DNA from: an uncultured Oscillospiraceae bacterium
GTDB lineage: Bacteria; Bacillota; Clostridia; Oscillospirales; Oscillospiraceae
NCBI GenBank assembly: GCA_947630345.1
Contig: CANRHF010000001.1
Location: 8,393-72,392, forward strand
Length of the DNA stretch: 64,000 bases
Reading direction: 5' to 3'
Shown: positions 48,755-57,411 of the stretch, in pieces
How positions within the stretch are numbered: the first letter of the stretch is position 1
Layout: each line of letters opens with the position of its first letter
Notes under the pieces: generated by a model
The model's input: the letters and a program-made list of their open reading frames with translations, nothing else
The model's database searches: none
What the model was told of the DNA's origin: nothing
Position numbers and translations under genes: made by a program

Positions 48755-48817
48755 GACATTAAAAAATTGAGAAGAAAACGCTAACAAAAAGCTGAGATTC
48801 TCTATCGATAAGCGATC

Positions 48818-48852
48818 GCGCCGGCGCCCCCGTGGAGGGTGCCGGCGCTTTT
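48818..48852 (+). terminator. GC-rich terminator between recombinase and spoVAC
   Basis: Stem GCGCCGGC/GCCGGCGC with an inner CCC/GGG, followed by TTTT on the plus strand. It points rightward, against spoVAC, and may have ended a host gene reading rightward before integration. Confidence 0.7.
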
Positions 48853-48884
48853 ATGACCGTCTGGCTTCCCAGGCGTTTTTTATG

Positions 48885-49325
48885 TCATTTTAGCAGCAGA
48901 TAGAGCCAGTAGACCACCCCGTACAGCACGCTGGCGCAGAGCCCGTAGACGATCACAGGGCCGGCGATGGTGAACATCTTCGCCGCCACCCCCAGCACAA
49001 AGCCCTCGGTCTTAAATTCCACCGCCGGGGCCGCCACGGAATTGGCAAAGCCCGTGATGGGCACCAGGGTGCCCGCCCCCGCAACCTTCGCCAAATCGTC
49101 ATAGAGGCTCATGCCGGTAAACAGGGCCGACAGCGCCACCAGCGTCATGGACACGGCGGTTCCCGCGTCGGTTTTGTCCAGGCCAAGGCCCCCGTAAAAA
49201 CTCATCAGCAGCTGCCCCAGAACGCAGATCAGCCCGCCGATCCAGAAGGCGTTGAGGCAGTTTTTCCAGATCGGGGACTTGGGAGACGCCTCCTGGACCA
49301 GTTTCCCGTATTGCTTTTCCGTCAT
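48885..49325 (-). CDS. spoVAC: Stage V sporulation protein AC
   Basis: 146 residues with four to five membrane segments. Family motifs: NCLNAFWIGGLICVLGQLLMSFYGGLGL, ALSALFTGMSLYDDLAKVAGAGTLVPITGFANSVAAPAVEFKTEGFVLGVAAKMFTIAGPVIVYG. SpoVAC is a mechanosensitive-type channel component for dipicolinic acid uptake in the forespore. Partners spoVAD and spoVAE normally follow; here the prophage end follows instead. The RBS GGAGGG is inside a 14-pair inverted repeat. Confidence 0.93.
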   Translation of the reverse strand: MTEKQYGKLVQEASPKSPIWKNCLNAFWIGGLICVLGQLLMSFYGGLGLDKTDAGTAVSMTLVALSALFTGMSLYDDLAKVAGAGTLVPITGFANSVAAPAVEFKTEGFVLGVAAKMFTIAGPVIVYGLCASVLYGVVYWLYLLLK

Positions 49326-49329
49326 GATT

Positions 49330-49363
49330 CATCCCTCCGGGAATAGGATTTCCCGGAGGGATG
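49330..49363. promoter_or_regulatory. Perfect 14-bp inverted repeat over the spoVAC RBS
   Basis: CATCCCTCCGGGAA and TTCCCGGAGGGATG, six-base loop. The GGAGGG of spoVAC lies in one arm. It may end the ABC transporter transcript, though no U-run follows, or hide the RBS. Confidence 0.6.
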
Positions 49364-49377
49364 GATTTATGCGAATT

Positions 49378-51897
49378 TTAGACGTCATATTTCGCGGCCA
49401 ACTGGGCCGGCGGCATCCCCAGCAGCCGCACCAGCGGCAGCGCCGTCACCAAAAGATAGTACCCGCAGATAGCAAGTCCTACCACCAGCGCCGCCTGCCA
49501 GGGCAGCTCAATGGGCAGAGCCAGCTCCTTGGTTCCGTTGGCCAGGGTCACCCCTGCGCACAGCAGCACGGCCGTGGGAAGCACCGTTTCCAGCGCCGCG
49601 AACAGCGACTCCATGAGGAAAATGCCATGGAGCTTCCGCCGGGGGATCCCCAGCAGTCGGTACACCGCCAGCAGCTCCAGCCGGCTCTGGGCCTGGGTCC
49701 GGCACAGCAGGTAGAGCATCACCAGGCACAGCGCGATCACCGTCACCGTGACGATGGTCCGGGCGTCCGCCCGGATCTGGGCGGCCTGGGTGTAGGCGTC
49801 CATCTGCTCCTGGTACACGTCATGGACCGACACGGTCAGAAATCCCGCCTCCTGATCGGGGGTTTTCTGCGCCAGATGGGCCTTTACCGCCTGCTTATCG
49901 GCGCAGTAAACCTGGACCTGGGACTTGGAATTGATCAGTGCGCTGTTGTAGACCATGGTTTCCGCCCGGCTGTCCGGGATCACCAGAAAAGCGCTGAGAC
50001 CCTCTTCCTCTACAAAATCCTTGATCTCGAATCGATTATTGCCGAAGCTGTAAATCCGCCCTTTGTGATTTCTGTAGATTTTTCCTGCGCTGGGCAGGTT
50101 GACATAGCACTCGTCATCCTCCAGCGTCAAGTCTTCGTATTGCCCCGGGTACTGGGCCTGAAATTCCGACAGGGTGATCACATTGCCACCGCTGGCGCAG
50201 ATCGACGCCATGGTCGACATTTCCATATAGACCGACCGCTCGCCGCTGTCGCAAATCCCCACGATGGTTACATGAAAGTTCCGCTTTGGGTAGTCAAACT
50301 GATTATTCAGAAAGTACGACACGTTGGTCAGATAGTTCTGCACCAGGCCGTCGTTCTTGAGAATGGCCTCCAGCACCAGCCGGTCCACCACGATCTCCTC
50401 CCGGTTCTGGGGCATCCGGCCATAGATCAGGGTGTTCGGGTCCAGCCGGTCCAGGTGGACATAGGAAAACTCCGGCACACTGATGGTACTCCTTTCCAGC
50501 TGGAAAAACGTGCGCACGGCGATGGTGGGCGGTTCCGGCACGCTGGGCAGGAAGACCAGGTCGAAATCCGTCTTTTCCAGGTCATCCAGATACTGCTGGC
50601 GGATCTCGTCCGGTGTGCGGTTCATTAGTAGAATGGAGTCTTCCGGATTTTCCGGATCAAAGCTATCCGCGTCCAGGTTCTGGCCCTGGGCCAGGGTCAG
50701 CCGCACCACATGGGAATCGGTGGTGATGAAATCCTCGGGATCGACCTTGGACAGCGCCAGATAGTCTCCCGTCATCCACAACGTCAGGGCGGTGAGCAAC
50801 ACCAGAAACAGCTTGATGCCCATGCGGCGCATTCCCTTGCCCTTTTTCAGGGTGCGGGCCTCCCGGAACATCATGGGCAGGGTAACGCCCTTCCCCGGAG
50901 GCGCGGGCGGCGCCGGCTTATCCCGGAACAGCGCCGTCTGGGACTGGTTCTGCCGGTCCACCTCTTCCAGCGTCAGCACCGGGGCTCCCCCCTTGATGAT
51001 CTTGGGGGCCTCCTCCGGCCCGCCCAGCTGGATATTGCGGCTGTCCGTCAGCTTGATGACGATCCGATCCTTCAGCACCGCCACGGTCACGTCCGCCGGG
51101 TCCGCTCCCGGCTCCTGGAGCAGCCGCAGCTTCACGCAGCCCTCCACCGCCCGGGCATCGTCCAGGCCCTTGGTGTACACCGCCTGGTCATGGTCGATCT
51201 CCAGATTCTCCCGCTCCCAGCTTTGATCGTCGGACGCGATTTTGCCGTCCCGGAGGGTGATGATCCGGTCGGCAAAGAACCGGGCGATCCGCTCCTCATG
51301 GGTCACCATGATCACCAGACTCTCTTTGGACGCCTGGCGGAGCAGGGTGCAGATATTCCGGGTGTTGGCCTCGTCCAGGTTGCCGGTGGGCTCATCGGCA
51401 AAGATCACTCGGGGCCGCCGGGCCAGGGCCCGGGCGATGGCCACCCGCTGCTGCTGGCCGCCGGAGAGCTCCCCCACGGTGCGGTGGATAAACCGCTCCA
51501 TGTCCACCGCCGCCAGGGCCTGACGGACCCGCTGGAGCTTCTCGGCATGGGAAAGCCGGAGGCTGTGGAGGCCCAGATAGACGTTATAGGCGGCGCTGTG
51601 GTTTTCCAAAAGGTAGTAATTTTGAAAAATATAGCCGAAATTCCGGTCCCGCTCCATTTCATAGGCCCGGGTGCCGTAGCGCTGGACCTTCACATTTTCC
51701 GTGGAGAGGCTGCCGCTGTCAAACCGGTCCAGACCGCCCACGGCGTTGAGCAGGCTGGTCTTGCCGCAGCCCGAGGGGCCCAGGATGCACACAAAGCCCT
51801 TGCTTGGCAGGGAGAAGGAGACGTCCTTCAGCACCCGGTTTTCCCCGTCATGCCGCCGCCGGCCATAGGTTTTGTTCAGCTCTTGTACCCGAATCAT
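49378..51897 (-). CDS. ABC transporter, ATPase fused to FtsX/MacB-type permease (second gene)
   Basis: 839 residues. The N-terminal ATPase has Walker A GPSGCGKTSLL (about 40-47), signature ELSGGQQQRVAIARAL and Walker B VIFADEPTGNLDE. A 100-residue acidic region follows, then one membrane helix near residue 370, a long extracytoplasmic domain and three C-terminal helices (VTVIALCLVMLYLL ...). This MacB/LolD-type layout typically moves peptides, lipids or antibiotics, or transmits signals. It overlaps the upstream transporter gene (ATGA) and likely pairs with it as a heterodimer. Ends with QLAAKYDV. Confidence 0.9.
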   Translation of the reverse strand: MIRVQELNKTYGRRRHDGENRVLKDVSFSLPSKGFVCILGPSGCGKTSLLNAVGGLDRFDSGSLSTENVKVQRYGTRAYEMERDRNFGYIFQNYYLLENHSAAYNVYLGLHSLRLSHAEKLQRVRQALAAVDMERFIHRTVGELSGGQQQRVAIARALARRPRVIFADEPTGNLDEANTRNICTLLRQASKESLVIMVTHEERIARFFADRIITLRDGKIASDDQSWERENLEIDHDQAVYTKGLDDARAVEGCVKLRLLQEPGADPADVTVAVLKDRIVIKLTDSRNIQLGGPEEAPKIIKGGAPVLTLEEVDRQNQSQTALFRDKPAPPAPPGKGVTLPMMFREARTLKKGKGMRRMGIKLFLVLLTALTLWMTGDYLALSKVDPEDFITTDSHVVRLTLAQGQNLDADSFDPENPEDSILLMNRTPDEIRQQYLDDLEKTDFDLVFLPSVPEPPTIAVRTFFQLERSTISVPEFSYVHLDRLDPNTLIYGRMPQNREEIVVDRLVLEAILKNDGLVQNYLTNVSYFLNNQFDYPKRNFHVTIVGICDSGERSVYMEMSTMASICASGGNVITLSEFQAQYPGQYEDLTLEDDECYVNLPSAGKIYRNHKGRIYSFGNNRFEIKDFVEEEGLSAFLVIPDSRAETMVYNSALINSKSQVQVYCADKQAVKAHLAQKTPDQEAGFLTVSVHDVYQEQMDAYTQAAQIRADARTIVTVTVIALCLVMLYLLCRTQAQSRLELLAVYRLLGIPRRKLHGIFLMESLFAALETVLPTAVLLCAGVTLANGTKELALPIELPWQAALVVGLAICGYYLLVTALPLVRLLGMPPAQLAAKYDV

Positions 51898-54155
51898 AGG
51901 TTCTCCTCCTTTCCTTCCTCCAAATTCAGGTCCCGATTTTTACCGGCCAGAGGATAGACCTGCTTTTCCATGCTCCGGATCACCAGCAGGGCCGAGAGCA
52001 GAGAAGCCACCAGGTGGACCCCGGAGAGGACCAGCACATAAGGAAGCGGCAGGTAGCGGAGCATTTCCTCAATACGCTTCACGCCGTTGCAGCCGCACAT
52101 CCAGACCGCCGCGCCGCCAACCAGCTGCCCCAGCAGGGTGAAAAGCATCATCTGCCACAGCACCGAGGCCCGGGCGGTCCGGCTGGTCAGACCGATGTTG
52201 CTCAGGATCCGGAAGCTCTCCGTCTGCACCGAGAACAGCGCCCGGAGCAGCACAATTTGCAGCGCCACCACCGCGATCAGGGCCGTCAGGCAGATCTGGA
52301 GGGTCTGCATCCGCTCCGCCGCCAGCTCCGGCACCTGCTTGGTGGCGCCCAGCCGGTAGGGCGAGGCGGCGATATAGCCCATGGACTGGATCTGCTCCAG
52401 AATCCGGTCTGTATAGGCATAGTCGGAAATAGTCAGGCTCACCTGCTCGCTGACAAGGCCGCCGGTGAGGGCCTCAAAGCTCTCCGAATCGACCATCAGC
52501 AATCGACTGTTGAAAAGGCCATGGCTGTTTTCCATCGGACTCTTCCTGTCCTTCGCCACCAAAGTCAGCTCCGTGGTGCCCTGAGCCAGCAGCTCCGGGT
52601 CGGTAACCGGCAGGGTCAGCACAACTTTTTCTATCCGGTTCAGATTTTCCATCTCGGACGCGCTGCAAAGGAAGGTCCCCTTCTCCAGTTGGTCCGCAGC
52701 CTGGGAGTCCTGGGGAAGGTAGCAATAAGTCTCCTGGGTTGCCTGCATGGCGCTCATCAGGAACCGGCCCACGGACTCGTGAAAGTACACGCCCTTGCCC
52801 CAGCCGGTAGCGCCAACCACCCGGAAGTCCAGCCAAATGATATTGTCCGTGGACCACCTGGCCGGGGCGTAAAAGCCCACATGAATGGTCTGGCCGACGC
52901 TGGGCCCGCCAGGCCCGGCCACCACCTCGTAGAAGTTTTCCGGCAGCCTTCCGGACTTTAGAAATTCTCTGCCGCCGGAAAGCAGCGGGATCGTCTGGGT
53001 ATAAGGGGCGCTTTCATTGACGGTATAGTGGGTCGTAACGAAATGCTGCTCATACCATACTCCGATCTGCTGGTGGTTGACGATCGTCCGATAGTCAACG
53101 CCCTCCCGGTAGGCATACTGGACATCGCTGACGTACCCATTGGGCTCCAGACTGGAGACCTCCTTCACCGCCAGCAGGGCGTCGTAGTCCTCCTGGGTCA
53201 TGGGGCTGCCGTCCAAGGTGCCCACCACGATCCGAGTCGTGCTTCCGTTGGGGAAGGCGGAGGAATCATAGCGGTAGGTGGAGGTGTCGTCCAGATTGAT
53301 GATGAACACCCCCAGGAAGGCAAACACGGCAAAGGCCGTCAGGGTGAAGAAAACCGCCACAGAGGCGGCCCAAACGGGCCTGCTGCCGGTCTGTAGCCCC
53401 GCCACATACAGGCTCAGGGAGCGTTTTTTCCGCTGAGGTGTGCGGATGGCGCCGGGCTCGTTGGCCGGTCGGAGGGCGGTGTCCGTCACCACCAGTCCGT
53501 CCCGCAGGACGATGTGCCGGGTGGCCAGGTCCTCCGCCTCGGGAAATTCGTGGGTCACCAGGATCACCAGCCGGTCCTTGGCGGCCTGGGCCAGCAATTC
53601 GATAATTTTCGCGCTGTTTTCCGCGTCCAGGTTGCCGGTGGGCTCGTCGGCAATCAAAATGGGGGCGGGCTTTGCCAGGGCCCGAGCGATGCTGAGCCGC
53701 TGCTTCTGGCCGCTGGACAGCTTCGCCGCCCGACGGCGGCGCAGCTCCCACAGCTCCACCTGCCGGAGGATCTTTTCCGCCGCCCCTTTGGCCTCCCGTT
53801 TCCCCATGCCGGAGAGCAGCAGGGCGCTGATCACGTTCTTCTGCACCGTGGCGCCGGGGAGGATGCCGTAATTTTGAGAAATGAAGCTGATATTGTCCCG
53901 GCGGTAGCGCTCCCAATCCAGGGAATCAAAATGGGAGGTGGGACTGCCGCGGAAGTACATCTCGCCGTTCTCATAGGGCAGAATGCCCCCCAGGACATGG
54001 GCCAGGGTGGACTTGCCGCTGCCGCTTTCGCCGGTAATAGCCACAAATTCTCCCCGGGAGAAGCTCAGATCCACACCGGCAAGGCCCATGACCACCGCCT
54101 GTGCGCCGGTATAGTACTTCTTGATGTCCTTTAATACAAGAATTTTGTCTTCCAT
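51894..54155 (-). CDS. ABC transporter, ATPase fused to FtsX/MacB-type permease (first gene)
   Basis: 753 residues. Walker A GESGSGKSTLAHVLGG, signature KLSSGQKQRLSIARAL (SSGQ instead of SGGQ), Walker B ILIADEPTGNLD. One helix near 270 (WAASVAVFFTLTAFAVFAFLGVF), an external domain, then helices around 635-735. The degenerate signature suggests an asymmetric heterodimer with the next gene. CGGAGGTG precedes the ATG. A strong promoter lies 32 bases upstream. No sensor kinase or response regulator is adjacent. Confidence 0.9.
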   Translation of the reverse strand: MEDKILVLKDIKKYYTGAQAVVMGLAGVDLSFSRGEFVAITGESGSGKSTLAHVLGGILPYENGEMYFRGSPTSHFDSLDWERYRRDNISFISQNYGILPGATVQKNVISALLLSGMGKREAKGAAEKILRQVELWELRRRRAAKLSSGQKQRLSIARALAKPAPILIADEPTGNLDAENSAKIIELLAQAAKDRLVILVTHEFPEAEDLATRHIVLRDGLVVTDTALRPANEPGAIRTPQRKKRSLSLYVAGLQTGSRPVWAASVAVFFTLTAFAVFAFLGVFIINLDDTSTYRYDSSAFPNGSTTRIVVGTLDGSPMTQEDYDALLAVKEVSSLEPNGYVSDVQYAYREGVDYRTIVNHQQIGVWYEQHFVTTHYTVNESAPYTQTIPLLSGGREFLKSGRLPENFYEVVAGPGGPSVGQTIHVGFYAPARWSTDNIIWLDFRVVGATGWGKGVYFHESVGRFLMSAMQATQETYCYLPQDSQAADQLEKGTFLCSASEMENLNRIEKVVLTLPVTDPELLAQGTTELTLVAKDRKSPMENSHGLFNSRLLMVDSESFEALTGGLVSEQVSLTISDYAYTDRILEQIQSMGYIAASPYRLGATKQVPELAAERMQTLQICLTALIAVVALQIVLLRALFSVQTESFRILSNIGLTSRTARASVLWQMMLFTLLGQLVGGAAVWMCGCNGVKRIEEMLRYLPLPYVLVLSGVHLVASLLSALLVIRSMEKQVYPLAGKNRDLNLEEGKEENL

Positions 54156-54186
54156 ATGCGCTCACCTCCGCGTAAATAGTTGTAGT

Positions 54187-54215
54187 ATTATAGCATGTCC
54201 CCCAGGGAAATGCAA
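54187..54215 (-). promoter_or_regulatory. Promoter of the ABC transporter pair
   Basis: -35 TTGCAT and -10 TATAAT with a 17-base spacer, reading toward the first transporter gene. Confidence 0.8.
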
Positions 54216-54363
54216 CCGTTTTTCCAATTTTTATTCATAAATTCATGGTTTTCTCTCATTGTTTGTGATCTGTGGACAAATTTTTAAAAGCAGAATCCCT
54301 CCGTGGACAATTGAAAAAGTTGCCCAAATCCTATCGCCGAAGAGGGCCGCCGGACATACGGAA

Positions 54364-54398
54364 AAGGCTCCGGCGGGAAAGCGCCGAAGCCTTTTTAT
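54364..54398 (-). terminator. Terminator after rplQ (bidirectional form)
   Basis: Twelve-pair stem AAGGCTCCGGCG/CGCCGAAGCCTT (one G-U) with a six-base loop. T-runs flank both sides, four on the rplQ side and five on the other. It ends the ribosomal operon. Confidence 0.8.
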
Positions 54399-54441
54399 GA
54401 TCTTGTTGCCGTCCCGGCTCCGTGCCCCTTGGGGCGGGCCG

Positions 54442-54783
54442 TTACACCAGCTCGATGACCGCCATCTCGGCGGCGTCCCCCCGGCGGGGGCCGGTACGGG
54501 TCACCCGGGTGTAGCCGCCGTTCCGGTCGGCGTACTTGGGGGCGATCTCATTAAACAGCTTGTGGACGGTATCTTCCTTGGTCATATAGGCCATGGCCCT
54601 GCGGTAAGCGGCCAGGTTGCCCTTCTTGCCCAGGGAGATCATCTTCTCCGCCACGGGCTGCACCTCTTTGGCGCGGTAGAAGGTGGTCTCCAGCTTGCCG
54701 CCTTCCAGCAGATCCGTCACCTGCTGCCGGAGCAGGGCCCTCCTCTGTTCGCTGGTCTTCCCCAGCTTACGAGTGCCGAACAT
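54442..54783 (-). CDS. rplQ: Ribosomal protein L17
   Basis: 113 residues from ATG 54783; an ATG two codons earlier sits only two bases after the GGAGG and is less likely. Family pattern TRKLGKTSEQRRALLRQQVTDLL, TTFYRAKEVQPVAEKMISLGKKG, and GGYTRVTRTGPRRGDAAEMAVIEL. Part of the large subunit near the exit tunnel. Last gene of the cluster, followed by a terminator. Confidence 0.96.
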   Translation of the reverse strand: MFGTRKLGKTSEQRRALLRQQVTDLLEGGKLETTFYRAKEVQPVAEKMISLGKKGNLAAYRRAMAYMTKEDTVHKLFNEIAPKYADRNGGYTRVTRTGPRRGDAAEMAVIELV

Positions 54784-54815
54784 GAACATTTCCTCCTTTA
54801 TACAAGGTTGAGACT

Positions 54816-55775
54816 TTAATTGTTTCCGCTGCTGTCCTCGCTGGCCAGGGACAGGCCCATCATTTCCAGCTTCTTCTGGACCTCGTCCAGGGACTTCTTG
54901 CCCATATTCCGAACCTTCATCATGTCCTCCCCGGTCTTGTTGATCAGGTCGGCCACGGTGTTGATGTTGGCCCGCTTCAGGCAGTTGAAGCTGCGCACGG
55001 ACAGGTCCAGCTCGTCAATGGTCATGGACAGCTTGGTATCCGGCCGGTCGGAGGTCTTCTCCACCACCGTCGAACCGGTGCTGACATTGTCGGACAGGTT
55101 GGTGAACACCGTCAGATGGTCGGACAGGATCCGGGCCCCCAGAGAGACCGCGTCCTTTGCGGAGATGGTGGCGTCGGTCCAGACCTCCAGCGTCAGCTTA
55201 TCGTAATCGGTCCGATCCCCTACCCGGGTGGGCTCCACGGCGTAGTTCACCTTTTTCACCGGGGAGTAGATGGAATCCACAGGGATCACGCCGATGGGTG
55301 TCTGGGGCGTCTTGTTCTGCTCCGCGGGGACATAGCCCCGGCCCTGAGAAAGGGTGATCTCCATATTCAGCGAAGCGTCCGGGCCCAGGGTACACAGCCG
55401 AAGCTCCGGATTGAGGATCTCCACATCGCTGTCCACCTTGATATCGCCGGCAGTCACTACGCAGGGGCCCACCGTATCCAGATACACGGTCTTGGGGCCC
55501 TGGCTGTGGAGCTTGACGATCATCCGCTTCACGTTGAGGACGATTTCGGTGACGTCCTCCTTCACCCCAGGGATGGTGGAAAACTCATGCTGCACCCCCG
55601 CGATCTTGATGGCGGTGGCGGCATATCCCGGCAGACTGGACAGCAGAATGCGGCGCAGGGAGTTGCCCAAAGTCATTCCGTAGCCCCGCTCCAGCGGCTC
55701 CACAACGTACTTGCCGTAGGACGGATCGTCTACATTGTCCAAGCAGTTGATGCGGGGCTTTTCAATTTCTACCAT
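54816..55775 (-). CDS. rpoA: RNA polymerase alpha subunit
   Basis: 319 residues, normal length. N-terminal assembly domain with GYGMTLGNSLRRILLSSLPGYAATA, C-terminal domain with LDLSVRSFNCLKRANINTVADLINKTGEDMMKVRNMGKKSLDEV, which binds UP elements and activators. AAGGAGGG precedes the ATG. Between rpsD and rplQ as in other Firmicutes. Confidence 0.98.
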   Translation of the reverse strand: MVEIEKPRINCLDNVDDPSYGKYVVEPLERGYGMTLGNSLRRILLSSLPGYAATAIKIAGVQHEFSTIPGVKEDVTEIVLNVKRMIVKLHSQGPKTVYLDTVGPCVVTAGDIKVDSDVEILNPELRLCTLGPDASLNMEITLSQGRGYVPAEQNKTPQTPIGVIPVDSIYSPVKKVNYAVEPTRVGDRTDYDKLTLEVWTDATISAKDAVSLGARILSDHLTVFTNLSDNVSTGSTVVEKTSDRPDTKLSMTIDELDLSVRSFNCLKRANINTVADLINKTGEDMMKVRNMGKKSLDEVQKKLEMMGLSLASEDSSGNN

Positions 55776-55845
55776 GAATCATAACCCTCCTTCTCATGCG
55801 CGGCCAGGTTGGCCGCTGATACGAACACGGACAGTGGAAGGCCGA

Positions 55846-56442
55846 TTACTTGGAGTACAGCTCGACGATCAGATGCTCGGCGATCTCGAAGTCGATGTCC
55901 GCCTTGGTCGGCATTGCGATGACCTTCCCAGTGAGGGTATTTTTATCACGGTCAAGCCACTTGGGGGCGGCCACAAAGGCGTCGTCCTCCTTGAGCTTCT
56001 TAAAGAAGGCGTTGGAAGCGCTCTTCTCACACACAGCTACCACGTCCCCGTCCTTCACCAGGAAGCTGGGGATGTTGACCCGCTTGCCGTTGACGGTGAA
56101 GTGGCCATGGTTCACCAGCTGACGGGCCTGCCGGCGGGTGTTGCCGAAGCCCAGGCGATAGACCACGTTGTCCAGGCGGCGCTCCACGAAGCTCAGCAGC
56201 ACCTCGCCGGTGTTGCCCTCGGCCCGGGTGGCCTTGTCATAGTAGTTGCGGAACTGCTTTTCCTGGATGCCGTAGACGAATTTCACCTTCTGCTTCTCGG
56301 TGAGCTGGGTGGCATATTCGGACTTCTTCGCCCGACGCTGGCCGCCGGGATTCCGGTTGGAGCTGCGGGTATAACCCATGGCGGCGGGAGAAACGCCCAG
56401 CGTTCTGCAACGCTTGACCACAGGCTGCATATTCTTAGCCAT
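55846..56442 (-). CDS. rpsD: Ribosomal protein S4
   Basis: 198 residues. S4 core RRLDNVVYRLGFGNTRRQARQLVNHGHFTVNGKRVNIPSF, and an N-terminal CRTLGVSPAAMGYTRSSNRNPGG without a four-cysteine zinc site (C-minus form). Binds 16S rRNA early in assembly and often controls its own operon. Placed inside the alpha operon here rather than elsewhere as in Bacillus. Confidence 0.97.
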   Translation of the reverse strand: MAKNMQPVVKRCRTLGVSPAAMGYTRSSNRNPGGQRRAKKSEYATQLTEKQKVKFVYGIQEKQFRNYYDKATRAEGNTGEVLLSFVERRLDNVVYRLGFGNTRRQARQLVNHGHFTVNGKRVNIPSFLVKDGDVVAVCEKSASNAFFKKLKEDDAFVAAPKWLDRDKNTLTGKVIAMPTKADIDFEIAEHLIVELYSK

Positions 56443-56467
56443 ATCGCAAAATTCCTCCTATTGAAAA

Positions 56468-56866
56468 TCAGACGCGGCGGCGCTTGGGGGGACGGCAGCC
56501 ATTGTGGGCAATGGGGGTGACGTCCTTGATCATGACGACCTCCAGACCGGCGGTCTGCAGGGCGCGGATGGCAGCCTCCCGGCCCTGGCCGGGGCCCTTG
56601 ACGTAGACCTCGACGGTCTTCAGGCCATACTCCATGGCGGCCTTGGCGGCAGTCTCCGCCGCGGTCTGGGCGGCGAAGGGGGTGGATTTCCGGGAGCCTC
56701 GGAAGCCCAGTCCGCCGGAGGAGGCCCAGCTCAGAGCGTTGCCCTCCAGGTCGGTGATGGTGACCATGGTATTGTTGAAGGAGGAACGGATATGGGCCGC
56801 GCCCTTCTCAACGACTTTCCGCTCGCGGCGGCGCTTGACGACTTTCTTCGTATTCTTAGCAGCCAT
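56468..56866 (-). CDS. rpsK: Ribosomal protein S11
   Basis: 132 residues, usual length. AHIRSSFNNTMVTITDLEGNALSWASSGGLGFRGSRKSTPFAAQ and the C-terminal VTPIAHNGCRPPKRRRV are diagnostic. Forms the platform of the small subunit. Between rpsM and rpsD. Confidence 0.98.
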   Translation of the reverse strand: MAAKNTKKVVKRRRERKVVEKGAAHIRSSFNNTMVTITDLEGNALSWASSGGLGFRGSRKSTPFAAQTAAETAAKAAMEYGLKTVEVYVKGPGQGREAAIRALQTAGLEVVMIKDVTPIAHNGCRPPKRRRV

Positions 56867-56879
56867 ACTTTATCCCTCC

Positions 56880-57248
56880 TTACTTCTTCTTGTTGGCGAT
56901 GGTCTTCTTGGGGCCCTTCCGGGTCCGGGCGTTGGTCTTGGTCCGCTGGCCGTGGACCGGCAGACCCCGGCGGTGCCGGATGCCCCGATAGCAGCCGATC
57001 TCGGTGAGCCGCTTGATGTTCAGCGCGGTCTCCCGGCGCAGATCGCCCTCGATGGTGTAGTGATGCTCGATGGCGTCCCGGAGCTTGGCCTCCTGATCCT
57101 CGGTCAGATCCTTCACCCTGGTGTCGGGGTTGATCTCCGTGACCTGGAGGATGTGGGCGGCGCGGGTGGGTCCGATGCCGTAGATATAAGTCAGTGCGAC
57201 CTCGATCCGCTTGTCGCGGGGCAGGTCAATACCAGAAATACGTGCCAT
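56880..57248 (-). CDS. rpsM: Ribosomal protein S13
   Basis: 122 residues. Begins MARISGIDLPRDKRIEVALTYIYGIG, ends with the basic GLPVHGQRTKTNARTRKGPKK tail that touches P-site tRNA. Between rpmJ and rpsK in normal order. Confidence 0.98.
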   Translation of the reverse strand: MARISGIDLPRDKRIEVALTYIYGIGPTRAAHILQVTEINPDTRVKDLTEDQEAKLRDAIEHHYTIEGDLRRETALNIKRLTEIGCYRGIRHRRGLPVHGQRTKTNARTRKGPKKTIANKKK

Positions 57249-57264
57249 ATCCTTTCGCGCCTCC

Positions 57265-57378
57265 TCAGCCCTGTCTCTGCTTGTGCTTGGGGTTTTCGCA
57301 AATTACCATGACGCGACCCTTGCGCTTGATGATCTTGCATTTTTCGCACATGGGTTTAACGGACGGTCTTACTTTCAT
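57265..57378 (-). CDS. rpmJ: Ribosomal protein L36, zinc-binding type
   Basis: 37 residues, MKVRPSVKPMCEKCKIIKRK start with CEKC, then C...H near the end (ICENPKHKQRQG), the complete zinc site of the C-plus form. It is between infA and rpsM as in other bacteria. Confidence 0.96.
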   Translation of the reverse strand: MKVRPSVKPMCEKCKIIKRKGRVMVICENPKHKQRQG

Positions 57379-57411
57379 ACTGTTTAACCTCCATATGAGA
57401 ACCTTAAATTG

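Noticed and set aside
1..48800. CRISPR arrays
   Set aside because: No series of regularly spaced direct repeats was found; the CTTGTTG repeats at 31184-31218 are too short and too few.
49252..51957. Plus-strand frames of more than 400 codons opposite the ABC transporter genes
   Set aside because: Composition is that of an antisense frame; the minus-strand genes have complete ABC motifs.
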